Source: Candidatus Moraniibacteriota bacterium (GTDB taxonomy: Bacteria > Patescibacteriota > Minisyncoccia > Moranbacterales > UBA1568). Taken from it: a stretch of 8,664 nt of DNA. Both the position numbers and the translations under genes were made by a program. Below, in pieces: positions 1 to 7,007 of the stretch. The stretch covers positions 1 through 8,664 of the forward strand of contig JAGOOJ010000025.1 of the NCBI GenBank assembly GCA_017992575.1, read 5' to 3'. The first letter of the stretch is position 1, and every line of letters starts with the position of its first letter. The notes beneath the pieces are model-generated. The model saw nothing but the letters and a program-made list of their open reading frames with translations. It was not told where the DNA came from and ran no database searches.

Positions 1-2
1 TC

Positions 3-602
3 CTTGGTCAAAATCTGAAAGACAAAATTGTACTCCTCCGTGTCGGTCGCTATGTACAACACAAAGGGAATGAGTGGTTTATCCGTAACGTCATGCCACT
101 GCTTCCAGAAAATATCATCCTCGTCACTGCTGGAGCGGTAGTAAAAAAAAGCACTCCCGGCGATGCGGATATCTATCCTGCCTGCCAACGTGCTGTAACT
201 GAACTTCATCTAGAAAACCGTGTCTCACTTCTTACCAATCAACCCTGGGAAAAAATCAAACTCCTCTACCATACCGCTGATATTGTCGTTTCACCCAACA
301 TCGTGGTCCCGGGTACCATGGAAGGATTTGGTATTTCCGTGATCGAAGCTGCCTCCTGTAGTCGCCCCGTCATTACTTCGAATCTCCAGGGTTTGAAAGA
401 TGCTATTATTAACACAGAGAACGGTATCCTGGTAGAGCCGGGCGATGCTCTCGCGTGGTCTGGTGCCATCACCACACTTTCCAATAATGAAGATGCTCGT
501 CGTAACCTCGGAGCTAAGGCATCAAAGTACACACTTGCTCACTATCATTGGCAGAGTATCTCCAAAAAATACATAGAGATATTCGAAAGTCTTCTGCAAT
601 AA
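3..602 (+). CDS. GT4-family glycosyltransferase, C-terminal part (5' partial)
   Basis: The reading frame is open from the first bases of the window, so the gene begins upstream; 199 residues are visible and the ATG at 93 is internal. It is the C-terminal nucleotide-sugar-binding Rossmann half of a GT-B retaining glycosyltransferase. Visible residues about 8-45 read as the first strand-helix of that domain, with the GRxxxxKG signature (GRYVQHKG). The catalytic EX7E motif is intact as EGFGISVIE (about residues 107-115), followed by the usual small-residue stretch, RPVI and the NGILVEPGD segment. Such enzymes act at the inner face of the membrane and move a sugar from an activated donor onto a lipid-linked glycan; donor and acceptor cannot be told here. 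The stop is 8 bases before the next gene, so the two are probably co-transcribed. Confidence 0.93.
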   Translation, partial: LGQNLKDKIVLLRVGRYVQHKGNEWFIRNVMPLLPENIILVTAGAVVKKSTPGDADIYPACQRAVTELHLENRVSLLTNQPWEKIKLLYHTADIVVSPNIVVPGTMEGFGISVIEAASCSRPVITSNLQGLKDAIINTENGILVEPGDALAWSGAITTLSNNEDARRNLGAKASKYTLAHYHWQSISKKYIEIFESLLQ

Positions 603-610
603 TAATCACC

Positions 611-2581
611 ATGCCTCTTTCTCTCGATACTCCTATTTTTCTTATCACCATCGGTGTCCTCTTCTTTCTACCAGGGCTGTTTTTTCTCCGTTTGTTCCTT
701 CAAAGAAAGACTTCTCTCATGCCACTCGAAAGCTTTGTCCTGACATTTGCCCTTGGATTAGGATTTTTAAATTTCATCATGATCCTTCTCGGAAAGACAG
801 GTATCCTTTTCACGAAAATTTCCCTCGCCAGCAGTATTCTCGGTACTGTTTGCATTCTCACTCTTCTTTCTATTGGAGTACGCAAATGGTTACGGACTAC
901 AGAGAATACTGCCGTCCCCACAAAATCACTCTGGTCTTTTTCTCGAAAACAGTCCTGGCTCTTTATTATTCTTATCATCCTGACCATTCTCATCAAAACA
1001 GTCTACCTCTCACACGCCATCCTTCCCACCTCTACTGACCTTGGTCACCACATGTACTGGTCCAAACTGATTGCTGTCACAGGCACTCTCCCCTTCTATG
1101 CCAAAACAGATATTATTACCGATGAAAATGGCACCTATTCTCTTTCTCAACCACAGCCAATTGCTGACTTTATTATCGGAGAGCATCTCCCATTTTCTGC
1201 CATCAATATCCTTTCTGGTATCGATTTCTTCACAGCCTTTCCTATTCTTTTTCTCCTGCTCATCAATCTCATGTCGCTCTTGGCACTCATAGTACTAGCC
1301 CGGACCATGGCCACACATATTCGGAGCGCTCTTCTTTCAGAACATATCTTCACCCCGCAGAATATAGCCCTTGCCACCCTCTTTATCTTTGGACCACTCT
1401 ATAGCCTCGCCTCGCCCCAAGCCAAGTTTGTTTCTGGAGGAGTTGTTGGTAATACCCTGGGTAATTTTTTCATCCCACTCATTCTCCTTTGCTACCTCCG
1501 TGCTTTTCGTGAAAAGCGTTCCGACTTTCTCGCTCTTGGATTTTTTCTTACCTTCTCACTCGCTTATATTCATCACCTGAGCACTCTTATACTCCTCTTT
1601 ACTCTCGGCGCTTCCATCCTTGTCTATCTCGCCTTTCACTGGAACACCCTCAGTACTACCCTACGATCTTGGGGAACGCTCCTCTTTCAACCCAAACCGC
1701 TCCTCATAGCAATCCTTGCCTGTTTTTTCTTTTTCCTCATTGCCATGCCAACATACATCGAAACACAGGCAGTCGGCACAGCACTCGGGACACCTACCAA
1801 AACCACTCGGACTGGACTCTCCTTTTATCAAATTACATTTTCTTCTGGTGAAGCTCGCGTCGCCCTGGGCCTTGCCGGACTCCTCCTCATCACCTTCCTG
1901 CGCACCCGAACTCGCTACGCCAGCGCATTTCTTCTCGGTTGGGGTGGCGTTCTCCTCGTTATGACGATGTTCCCACACTTCCTGTTTATCAATATTCCTT
2001 CCAATCGCATCGGCGCCTATCTCTCTTTCCCTCTTGGGATACTCGCTTCATTCGCTCTTATTGGAAGTATGGCTTTCTTTCATCAACACAAAAAACAGTT
2101 CTTTATACCTAGTCTTCTCATTTTTTTCTTTTTATTCTCGTCCTTCCTTTTTACCAGCGGGAGCGGATCGTACGATAACAGTCAAGCACTCCTCCTTGAA
2201 AGTAAATCACTCCCTGTCCTGCAGACTTTCACTGCTTCACGCTATCTCGCAGAGCAGGTCACTCCCACTGATATCGTTCTCAAAGACCACAACTACATCG
2301 TTGGAGATGCCTGGATGAAACTCTTTTTCCTCCGTGACTACGGCTATCCACTCTCGCGTGGATTCTTCAAACGCTACCAAGACAATCCGAATCGTGAACA
2401 GTGTACGCTCCTCATGATCTCTGTCCCCAATACCGAACGAGCTCAAAAATGCTACACTGAAACCGATACACAGTACGTCGTCGTCAACCCAAAATTTGAT
2501 GTCACGCCGTTTGAGAAATCTTCTCACTTCTCCCGCGTCTATACTTCCCCGGATATCCACATTTATTCCCGAATCAAATGA
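611..2581 (+). CDS. GT-C-like polytopic membrane protein (putative glycosyltransferase)
   Basis: A 656-residue membrane protein. I chose the ATG at 611 rather than a TTG at 548, because 548 would overlap the preceding gene by 55 bases and add a hydrophilic leader. Hydrophobic segments are visible at about 9-30, 42-61, 69-90, 115-135, 205-230, 250-268, 280-298, 307-342, 363-380, 417-430, 437-457, 467-490 and 496-515. A soluble C-terminal domain of about 135 residues follows (about 520-656), predicted outside. The loop after the fourth segment carries TDLGHHMYW (D143), like the acidic residue in an early outside loop of GT-C enzymes that use polyprenyl-phosphate sugars. The layout resembles the DUF6541 or PMT-like proteins often found in surface-glycan loci. 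The enzymatic role is inferred; a polymerase or ligase role is also possible. It overlaps the next gene by four bases. Confidence 0.8.
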   Translation: MPLSLDTPIFLITIGVLFFLPGLFFLRLFLQRKTSLMPLESFVLTFALGLGFLNFIMILLGKTGILFTKISLASSILGTVCILTLLSIGVRKWLRTTENTAVPTKSLWSFSRKQSWLFIILIILTILIKTVYLSHAILPTSTDLGHHMYWSKLIAVTGTLPFYAKTDIITDENGTYSLSQPQPIADFIIGEHLPFSAINILSGIDFFTAFPILFLLLINLMSLLALIVLARTMATHIRSALLSEHIFTPQNIALATLFIFGPLYSLASPQAKFVSGGVVGNTLGNFFIPLILLCYLRAFREKRSDFLALGFFLTFSLAYIHHLSTLILLFTLGASILVYLAFHWNTLSTTLRSWGTLLFQPKPLLIAILACFFFFLIAMPTYIETQAVGTALGTPTKTTRTGLSFYQITFSSGEARVALGLAGLLLITFLRTRTRYASAFLLGWGGVLLVMTMFPHFLFINIPSNRIGAYLSFPLGILASFALIGSMAFFHQHKKQFFIPSLLIFFFLFSSFLFTSGSGSYDNSQALLLESKSLPVLQTFTASRYLAEQVTPTDIVLKDHNYIVGDAWMKLFFLRDYGYPLSRGFFKRYQDNPNREQCTLLMISVPNTERAQKCYTETDTQYVVVNPKFDVTPFEKSSHFSRVYTSPDIHIYSRIK

Positions 2582-2955
2582 ACACTCACTTCTCAGAAAA
2601 ACAACTCGTCGGTATTTTTTGTATTCTCTTCGCCGTGAGTGCACTCTTTCTGTTTTGGCAAAACAAGCGTGAACTGGACCCAAATTTTGAAAAATCATGG
2701 TGGACGCTCTCCTTTGCAGAAGCGAAAAATGAGAACAGTCTCGCCTTTACCATCACCAACCATACTGATAGGAGCGAATTCACTTATGAGACCCGTTATG
2801 CAGTGACGCCTGGTACCGTCACTACTTCTCGTAGTACCATCATCGTCGCACCAGGCGAAATGAAAACTATCATCCCTGATTTTGTCAGAAATCCCGACTC
2901 TCGTACTACTATCACTGTCACTGCCGGTACTGAAAAACAAGAAATATACCGCTAA
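2578..2955 (+). CDS. Small single-pass membrane protein with beta-rich outer domain
   Basis: A 125-residue protein of no family I can name. It has a short positive-poor N-terminus, one hydrophobic segment at about residues 9-27 (LVGIFCILFAVSALFLFW), then about 95 residues rich in Thr, Ser and alternating hydrophobics. That part includes an LAFTITNHTD stretch and a PGE turn, as in Ig-like or DUF1616-type extracellular beta domains. The likely topology is an N-terminal anchor with the domain outside the membrane. Its ATG overlaps the TGA of the GT-C-like gene (ATGA at 2578-2581), implying translational coupling and perhaps a fixed protein ratio, so it may be an accessory subunit of that protein. 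There is no Shine-Dalgarno sequence. Function is unknown; the partner idea rests on coupling alone. Confidence 0.75.
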   Translation: MNTHFSEKQLVGIFCILFAVSALFLFWQNKRELDPNFEKSWWTLSFAEAKNENSLAFTITNHTDRSEFTYETRYAVTPGTVTTSRSTIIVAPGEMKTIIPDFVRNPDSRTTITVTAGTEKQEIYR

Positions 2956-3075
2956 TGTCAAAATCCCAATACCAAATATCAAATAAAACCCTCAATCCAA
3001 ATACTCCAAGGTTTTCATTTTTGATTTTTAATAGTTCGGATTTGATTTGTCATTTGTAATTTGAGCTTTGGAATT
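2954..3075. repeat. AT-rich imperfect palindrome filling the intergenic gap
   Basis: This covers nearly all of the gap between the small membrane protein and the second glycosyltransferase. The left arm (2954-2984) and the reverse complement of the right arm (3045-3075) match at 21 of 31 positions by hand alignment, with shared blocks such as ATTTG repeated in register (CAAATATCAAAT on the left, ATTTGTCATTTG on the right). About 60 bases of AT-rich spacer lie between. It is unrelated in sequence to the other two palindromes in this window. It could be a decayed MITE-like element or a structured 3' end; there is no classical GC stem with a U-run. Any promoter for the downstream gene must lie here, but I see no convincing -35/-10 pair. 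Confidence 0.5.
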
Positions 3076-3084
3076 CAAAATTTT

Positions 3085-4203
3085 ATGTCTCATAAAACCG
3101 TTCTTCTCGCCACCCGTCCGCTCGTTCCTCCTTGGGATGAAGCCTCAAAAAACTTCGCCTATTTTCTCGGCAAAGAAGTGCGAGGGCACGAACTGACGCT
3201 CCTCACCACCCCAACATTACTACCAGGACTTCCCGAAAGTACTCATCAGGAGAATATTTTTTCTGACAGTCATTTTGACTTTACCGCCAAGAGAAAATTG
3301 TTTACTTATCTGCGTCATGCACGCTCCAGTTTTGACATCACTCATTATCTTTTTACTCCAACAAAACAAAATACCCGACTCATCCGGTTTTTCGCCAAAC
3401 CACAAGGAAAAACCATTCAGACTGTGGCTACTCTCCGTGATGATCTCTATGGAGACCGAGAACTAAAAAAGTTACTCTTTGCCGATCATCTGGTCGTCTA
3501 TACTGATCGCTCTAAAATGAAACTTGAAGCACTCGGTTTCAATAATGTCACCCGTGTCTATCCGGGTATTGATCTCGAACGCTATAGTCCCCAACCAAAA
3601 AACCAATCCATCCTTACTAACCTCGGTCTCAAGCCGGAACACTTCGTAGTCATCTATCCGGGAGAATACGTTCGTCTCGGTGCTACCGATATGCTGGCGG
3701 AAACATTCTTCCAGTATTTCCAGGAACACCCCGAAACTACCCTTCGTTTTGTTTTTGCCTGTCGCATCAAGAACGAAGCAGATGAAAAAAAGAAATGGGA
3801 GATCCATCGAAAATTTGCTGAAGCCAAACTACTCGACTACATCGCTTTTTCTGACACTATTACTGACATGGCTGGACTCTACAATACCGCAGACGTCGTT
3901 ATTTTCCCGGTTGGAAACCTCAATGGGAAATTCGATGTCCCTCTCATTATCATTGAAGCCTACGCCTGTGGAAAACCGGTTATTCTCTCTGATCTTCCTC
4001 AATTTTCTGAGTTTGCAAACAGTGATATTTGTGTTACTATTCCAACAGATTCTGGTGAAAAACTCATCGAATCTTTGGCTTATTTAAAGGATAATAGTGA
4101 AGAACGAGCTCGTCTCGGGGAGAATGCTCGCCGTTTCGTCAAAGACCATTTTGACCTCAAAAATACCGCCAAACAGTACGAGGAAATTTATTCAAATTTA
4201 TAG
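3085..4203 (+). CDS. GT4-type glycosyltransferase with altered EX7E motif
   Basis: A 372-residue GT-B glycosyltransferase. I chose the ATG at 3085; a TTG at 3061 would add eight residues encoded by the right arm of the palindrome, without homology. The N-terminal acceptor domain starts MSHKTVLLATRP and lacks a signal peptide. The linker is YPGIDLERYSP (about 159-169). The donor domain then runs through VVIYPGEY, DVVIFPVG (about 270-277) and IIEAYACGKPVILSD (about 289-303). The second glutamate of the EX7E motif is present (E291), but the position eight residues before it is Phe (F283), with Asp at 284 in a KFDVPL context. The C-terminal helix FDLKNTAKQYEEIY is typical of the family. It should act at the cytoplasmic membrane face in building the same surface glycan; donor sugar unknown. 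No Shine-Dalgarno sequence is visible. Confidence 0.9.
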   Translation: MSHKTVLLATRPLVPPWDEASKNFAYFLGKEVRGHELTLLTTPTLLPGLPESTHQENIFSDSHFDFTAKRKLFTYLRHARSSFDITHYLFTPTKQNTRLIRFFAKPQGKTIQTVATLRDDLYGDRELKKLLFADHLVVYTDRSKMKLEALGFNNVTRVYPGIDLERYSPQPKNQSILTNLGLKPEHFVVIYPGEYVRLGATDMLAETFFQYFQEHPETTLRFVFACRIKNEADEKKKWEIHRKFAEAKLLDYIAFSDTITDMAGLYNTADVVIFPVGNLNGKFDVPLIIIEAYACGKPVILSDLPQFSEFANSDICVTIPTDSGEKLIESLAYLKDNSEERARLGENARRFVKDHFDLKNTAKQYEEIYSNL

Positions 4204-4215
4204 GAAACTTGTTTG

Positions 4216-4384
4216 TTAAAAAGTGTTTTTTCTCCATTAGAATTCCGGCGGTCATCATTTGCGATGAAGTCGTAGCAAGAAAAGTCGTTGAGTAGCGAGC
4301 GCAGTCTCGATGAGGCTCGACGATTTTCTCTTCGACGAGTCGGAAATGTTCGACGGAATTATACGGAGTAAAAACATTTTTAAA
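4216..4384. repeat. Long palindromic repeat, copy A
   Basis: A quasi-palindrome of about 169 bases filling most of the gap before the RtcB-like gene. The outer arms pair (TTAAAAAGTG at 4216 with the reverse complement of 4375-4384), then TTTTTTCTCC with its partner, then AATTCCG (4241-4247) with CGGAATT (4354-4360). Lower-stem sequences are at 4243-4267 and 4335-4358, and an upper stem pairs 4277-4291 with 4316-4329. The loop 4293-4315 contains a small CGAG/CTCG hairpin. The reverse complement of 4335-4358 matches copy B at 7035-7058 in 23 of 24 bases; 4243-4267 matches the reverse complement of 7122-7145 with one mismatch and one indel. Copy A is therefore inverted relative to copy B. I find no clear flanking duplication here. 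It overlaps the upstream in-frame ATG at 4310. Confidence 0.8.
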
Positions 4385-4426
4385 CGGAATAAAGTGTCAA
4401 CTGACAAGGTTCTACCAAAAAAAATT

Positions 4427-5932
4427 ATGTACGAACAGGATATTACTAAGCTCTCCGATCATAAAAGTGAATTCAAAACTGAGAAGATGACCGTCCCGGT
4501 TGTTTTTCATGTTGGAGAAAAACTCATGCCGGGAGAAGACACTATGAAACAATTAGAGAGTGTCGCCAGTAACGGCTGTATTTTTCACCACGTGGCTGCT
4601 ATGGCCGACGTTCACAGCAAACCTGGTCGAAAAAATGCCACCGGTACGACGGTGACTTCCGAAAATTTCATCCTCCCCCAGGTGAACGACAGTGACCCAG
4701 CCTGCGGTATGCGCCTCGTACGGCTCAACCTCGACGACACTACCGTCACTCCCGAACAAATTGATGAGATATTCAAGGAGGCCACCAAAACTGTTCCGAC
4801 CAAAAAGTTTGTCGGTACCATCCTACCACTGCGGATTATTACCGACATCTGTCGACTCGGTATCCAGCCACTTATTGATTACCTCGACATTAAGACCAAA
4901 AATGAAGCCGAAAATAGTATCGACCGAGGTAATTTTTTTAAAGTTGCCCCAACTCGTAAAGGTATCCGAGATATTATTCCACCCCTCTTTTTATTCTTCG
5001 CCCAGTTTCGCGCAGGCATCATTGGTGCTGCTGGCAACCATTTTCTTGACCTCATGAAGGTGACCGACATCATCGATCCAGCTGTGGCCGAAAAATTTAA
5101 CCTCCGCAAAGGACAGTATGTTCTCATGGTTCACTGTGGTTCCGGCATCCTTGGTCAGTATACGATGTATATGTTCACTGCCAAAAAACGAGAGCACTTT
5201 TCCACTGCTATTCTCATGAATATCGGCCGTTTCCTCTGGTTCACCCCCTACAAGCAAACGATCGGACGTATTGCTGAAAAAATCCGCGCCTCTGACTTCG
5301 GAAAAAAGGAGCCCCTTATTACTTTCGACGGTGCCGGTGAAGACGGCGTACTCTACATGTCTGCCCGTAATGCCTGTTCTAACTTTGCCCATGCCAATCG
5401 CGCCACCATCACACACAACTTTGTCCAGACCGCTACCAAGGTCCTGGGACGCTTCGTAGAAGCTGACCTCCTCTACGATATGCCTCATATCCTCGTTTCA
5501 CAGGAGAAACACTATGACAAGGATGTTTGGGTGCATAGAAACGGCACCAGTCGGGCCTATGGCCCAAGCAAGATGTCTGATCACCCGACATTCAAAGATA
5601 CCGGCGAACCAGCCTTTATCCCCACCTCCATGAGCACCGAAGCCTACCTTTGTGTCGGCCAGGACGGTAATGATTCTAGTTTCTATTCTTGTAACCATGG
5701 CGCCGGAAAAGCCAACAAAACCTCCGAAACTGTTGTCCCAGAAAACAAAGAGGCGCTCCATGAAAAACTCGCTACTCGGGGCGTCAAACTCTACAATGGC
5801 CAATCATCCAAAGTGATTGAGCAAGATTCATCCCACTACAAACGTGCTGAAGACGTCATCGAAAGTGTCGTCGAAAACAACATCGTCAAACCCGTCGTCA
5901 AACTCCAGCCGATATCTGTGATCATGTACTAG
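4427..5932 (+). CDS. rtcB: Divergent RtcB-family RNA ligase
   Basis: From the ATG at 4427 the protein has 501 residues. An ATG at 4310 would add 39, but the first part of that extension lies inside repeat copy A, so I reject it. RtcB seals RNA 2',3'-cyclic phosphate or 3'-phosphate ends to 5'-OH ends using GTP and Mn2+ (tRNA splicing, RNA repair). Family landmarks in order: MADVH (about 59-63, PDVH in relatives), DPACGM with D90 and C93 (metal ligands, like D75/C78 of E. coli RtcB), GNHF with H205, VMVH-type H236 (in LMVHCGSG), THNFVQ with H330, and CNHGAGK with H424, the expected guanylylated histidine. Departures: DSDPAC replaces GVDIGC, HCGSG lacks the Arg of HSGSRG, PTSM replaces PGSM, and GAGK replaces GAGR. 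Spacing between landmarks is larger than in the E. coli protein (408 residues), showing several insertions. No archease, RtcA or RtcR gene is present. Activity is probable but untested. Confidence 0.87.
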   Translation: MYEQDITKLSDHKSEFKTEKMTVPVVFHVGEKLMPGEDTMKQLESVASNGCIFHHVAAMADVHSKPGRKNATGTTVTSENFILPQVNDSDPACGMRLVRLNLDDTTVTPEQIDEIFKEATKTVPTKKFVGTILPLRIITDICRLGIQPLIDYLDIKTKNEAENSIDRGNFFKVAPTRKGIRDIIPPLFLFFAQFRAGIIGAAGNHFLDLMKVTDIIDPAVAEKFNLRKGQYVLMVHCGSGILGQYTMYMFTAKKREHFSTAILMNIGRFLWFTPYKQTIGRIAEKIRASDFGKKEPLITFDGAGEDGVLYMSARNACSNFAHANRATITHNFVQTATKVLGRFVEADLLYDMPHILVSQEKHYDKDVWVHRNGTSRAYGPSKMSDHPTFKDTGEPAFIPTSMSTEAYLCVGQDGNDSSFYSCNHGAGKANKTSETVVPENKEALHEKLATRGVKLYNGQSSKVIEQDSSHYKRAEDVIESVVENNIVKPVVKLQPISVIMY

Positions 5933-5938
5933 GAGGAG
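5931..5938 (+). promoter_or_regulatory. Strong Shine-Dalgarno-like AGGAGGAG without a start at normal distance
   Basis: AGGAGGAG overlaps the TAG stop of the RtcB-like gene and is the only strong anti-SD match beside a gene in this window. The next annotated ATG (5972) is about 34 bases further on, too far for direct use. In the Nudix frame, codons between the TAA at 5945-5947 and 5972 contain an ATA (5951) but no ATG, GTG or TTG. It may serve a non-canonical start, a re-initiating ribosome or nothing at all. Confidence 0.3.
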
Positions 5939-5971
5939 TCAGAATAAGAGATAAACGATAAGTCAAACATC

Positions 5972-6403
5972 ATGCCGAGAATTCCTCATGCATTCACTGC
6001 TTCGTACGTCATATTCATCAAAGATGGCCTCGTACTCCTTTCTCGCCGATTTCAAACCGGATTTGAAGACGGAAACTATTCGCTTCCTGCCGGACATACC
6101 GAACCCGGAGAAACATTTACCCAAGCCCTCATTCGCGAGATAGATGAAGAAATAGGTATAACTTTGAACCCAAAAGATGTTACTGTTACTCATGTCATGC
6201 ATCGCAAGTTCGGTCGAGAAAATATTGATGTTTTCTACAGCGTCAAAAACTGGACAGGAATCCCCGAGAACAAGGAACCCGAAAAATGTGATGACCTCGC
6301 TTGGTTTCCGGTAGACAATCTCCCGAACAATACTATTCCCTATATCCGCCAAGCCATCGAAAACTCCCTCAAGGGTGTTTTCTACAGCGAACACGGCTGG
6401 TAA
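5972..6403 (+). CDS. Nudix hydrolase
   Basis: A 143-residue single-domain Nudix protein. The Nudix box is complete at residues 41-63, fitting GX5EX7REUXEEXGU: it starts GHTEPGE, continues to REIDEEIGI, and has the metal-binding glutamates E56, E59 and E60. Before it, SRRFQTGFEDGNYSLPAG (24-41) is the usual strand and loop leading into the box. Members cleave a nucleoside diphosphate linked to another moiety, with Mg2+, and include housecleaning enzymes and nucleotide-sugar hydrolases; the substrate cannot be read from the motif. The gene follows the RtcB-like gene by 39 bases and precedes the kinase gene by 9, so the three are probably one transcript. ATG 5972 lacks a Shine-Dalgarno sequence at normal spacing. 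A 151-codon antisense frame here is a shadow. Confidence 0.93.
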   Translation: MPRIPHAFTASYVIFIKDGLVLLSRRFQTGFEDGNYSLPAGHTEPGETFTQALIREIDEEIGITLNPKDVTVTHVMHRKFGRENIDVFYSVKNWTGIPENKEPEKCDDLAWFPVDNLPNNTIPYIRQAIENSLKGVFYSEHGW

Positions 6404-6412
6404 AAAAACTCT

Positions 6413-7000
6413 ATGCAATTCATCACCTTTTCAGGGGTCGACGGATCAGGAAAATCTACTCAACTTTCTCTCCTCAAAAAAAAGCTCGAGGGAGAAGGGA
6501 AAAAAGTAGCCTATTTTCATGCTGTAGAATTTTCTTTAGCCTCACGCTTCAAAAAGAAACTGGTAGAAAACCATGATGGGAAGGCAGTCACTCAAGCTTC
6601 ATGGCTAACCATACTCCTACGTAAACTCTTCCTCTTCATCGATCTTCTCCGCTTCCGTCCATACATCGCATCACTACACAAGCAAGGTTATGATTACCTC
6701 CTTTCGGATCGTTACTTTTATGACACCCTCATTAATATTGAATACCTCTCAAAAAAAACTTGTCATATCCCTGTCATTGAAGCGCAGTTTATCATCAAGC
6801 CGGATCTCGCCTTTTATTTCGACCTCGCTCCCGAAACCATCATGTCCCGCGACCGTGTCCCGGAACAGGGAATCGACTACCTCCGTGACAAGATGAAACT
6901 GTTCAAGACAAAAATCGCTCGATGGGATATGATACTCATTGATGGGAGCAAACCTCAAGAAAGCGTGTTTCAGGATATTCTCAATAAAATAGATACATAG
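6413..7000 (+). CDS. Thymidylate-kinase-like P-loop kinase
   Basis: A 195-residue nucleotide-kinase-fold protein. The Walker A loop is GVDGSGKST (8-16), the DR(Y) motif is SDRYFYD (98-104), and a DLAPE strand-turn with SRDR (145-148) sits where the lid arginines of thymidylate kinase lie. The C-terminal LIDGSKPQESV resembles the family end (VIDASQSPEEV type). True dTMP kinases carry a REPGGT-type segment after the second strand; here that region reads FHAVEFSLASRFKKK and the motif is absent. The substrate is therefore uncertain: a diverged dTMP kinase or a related kinase of another small molecule. It follows the Nudix gene by 9 bases with no Shine-Dalgarno sequence. The last base of its TAG stop is also the first base of the direct repeat flanking palindrome copy B, so insertion there left the protein intact. 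Confidence 0.85.
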   Translation: MQFITFSGVDGSGKSTQLSLLKKKLEGEGKKVAYFHAVEFSLASRFKKKLVENHDGKAVTQASWLTILLRKLFLFIDLLRFRPYIASLHKQGYDYLLSDRYFYDTLINIEYLSKKTCHIPVIEAQFIIKPDLAFYFDLAPETIMSRDRVPEQGIDYLRDKMKLFKTKIARWDMILIDGSKPQESVFQDILNKIDT

Positions 7001-7007
7001 ACTCATC
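7000..7007. repeat. Left flanking direct repeat (putative target-site duplication)
   Basis: GACTCATC, repeated exactly at 7173-7180. The base before both copies is also A, so the repeat can be read as 9 bp (6999-7007 and 7172-7180). It starts on the last base of the kinase stop codon and abuts the TTCGAT end of palindrome copy B. Confidence 0.55.

Noticed and set aside
2237..2698. Antisense frame of 153 codons
   Set aside because: It lies opposite the GT-C-like and small membrane protein genes; its product is low-complexity and charged with no family look, as expected of a shadow frame.
2955..3089. 5 bp direct repeat ATGTC on both sides of the AT-rich palindrome
   Set aside because: Too short in AT-rich sequence, and the left copy lies within the palindrome arm, so it is not good evidence of insertion.
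4204..4235. Rho-independent terminator after the second glycosyltransferase
   Set aside because: There is a T-run at 4226-4231, but the hairpin before it (AAACTT with AAGTGTTT) is short and bulged; the T-run is better explained as part of the arm of palindrome A.
4204..4410. Target-site duplication around palindrome A
   Set aside because: Sequences next to 4216 and 4384 (CTTGTTTG and CGGAATAA) do not match.
4991..5488. Antisense frame of 165 codons
   Set aside because: It lies wholly opposite the RtcB-like gene, which has clear conserved motifs on the + strand.
5963..6418. Antisense frame of 151 codons
   Set aside because: It mirrors the Nudix gene, whose complete Nudix box proves the + strand is coding.
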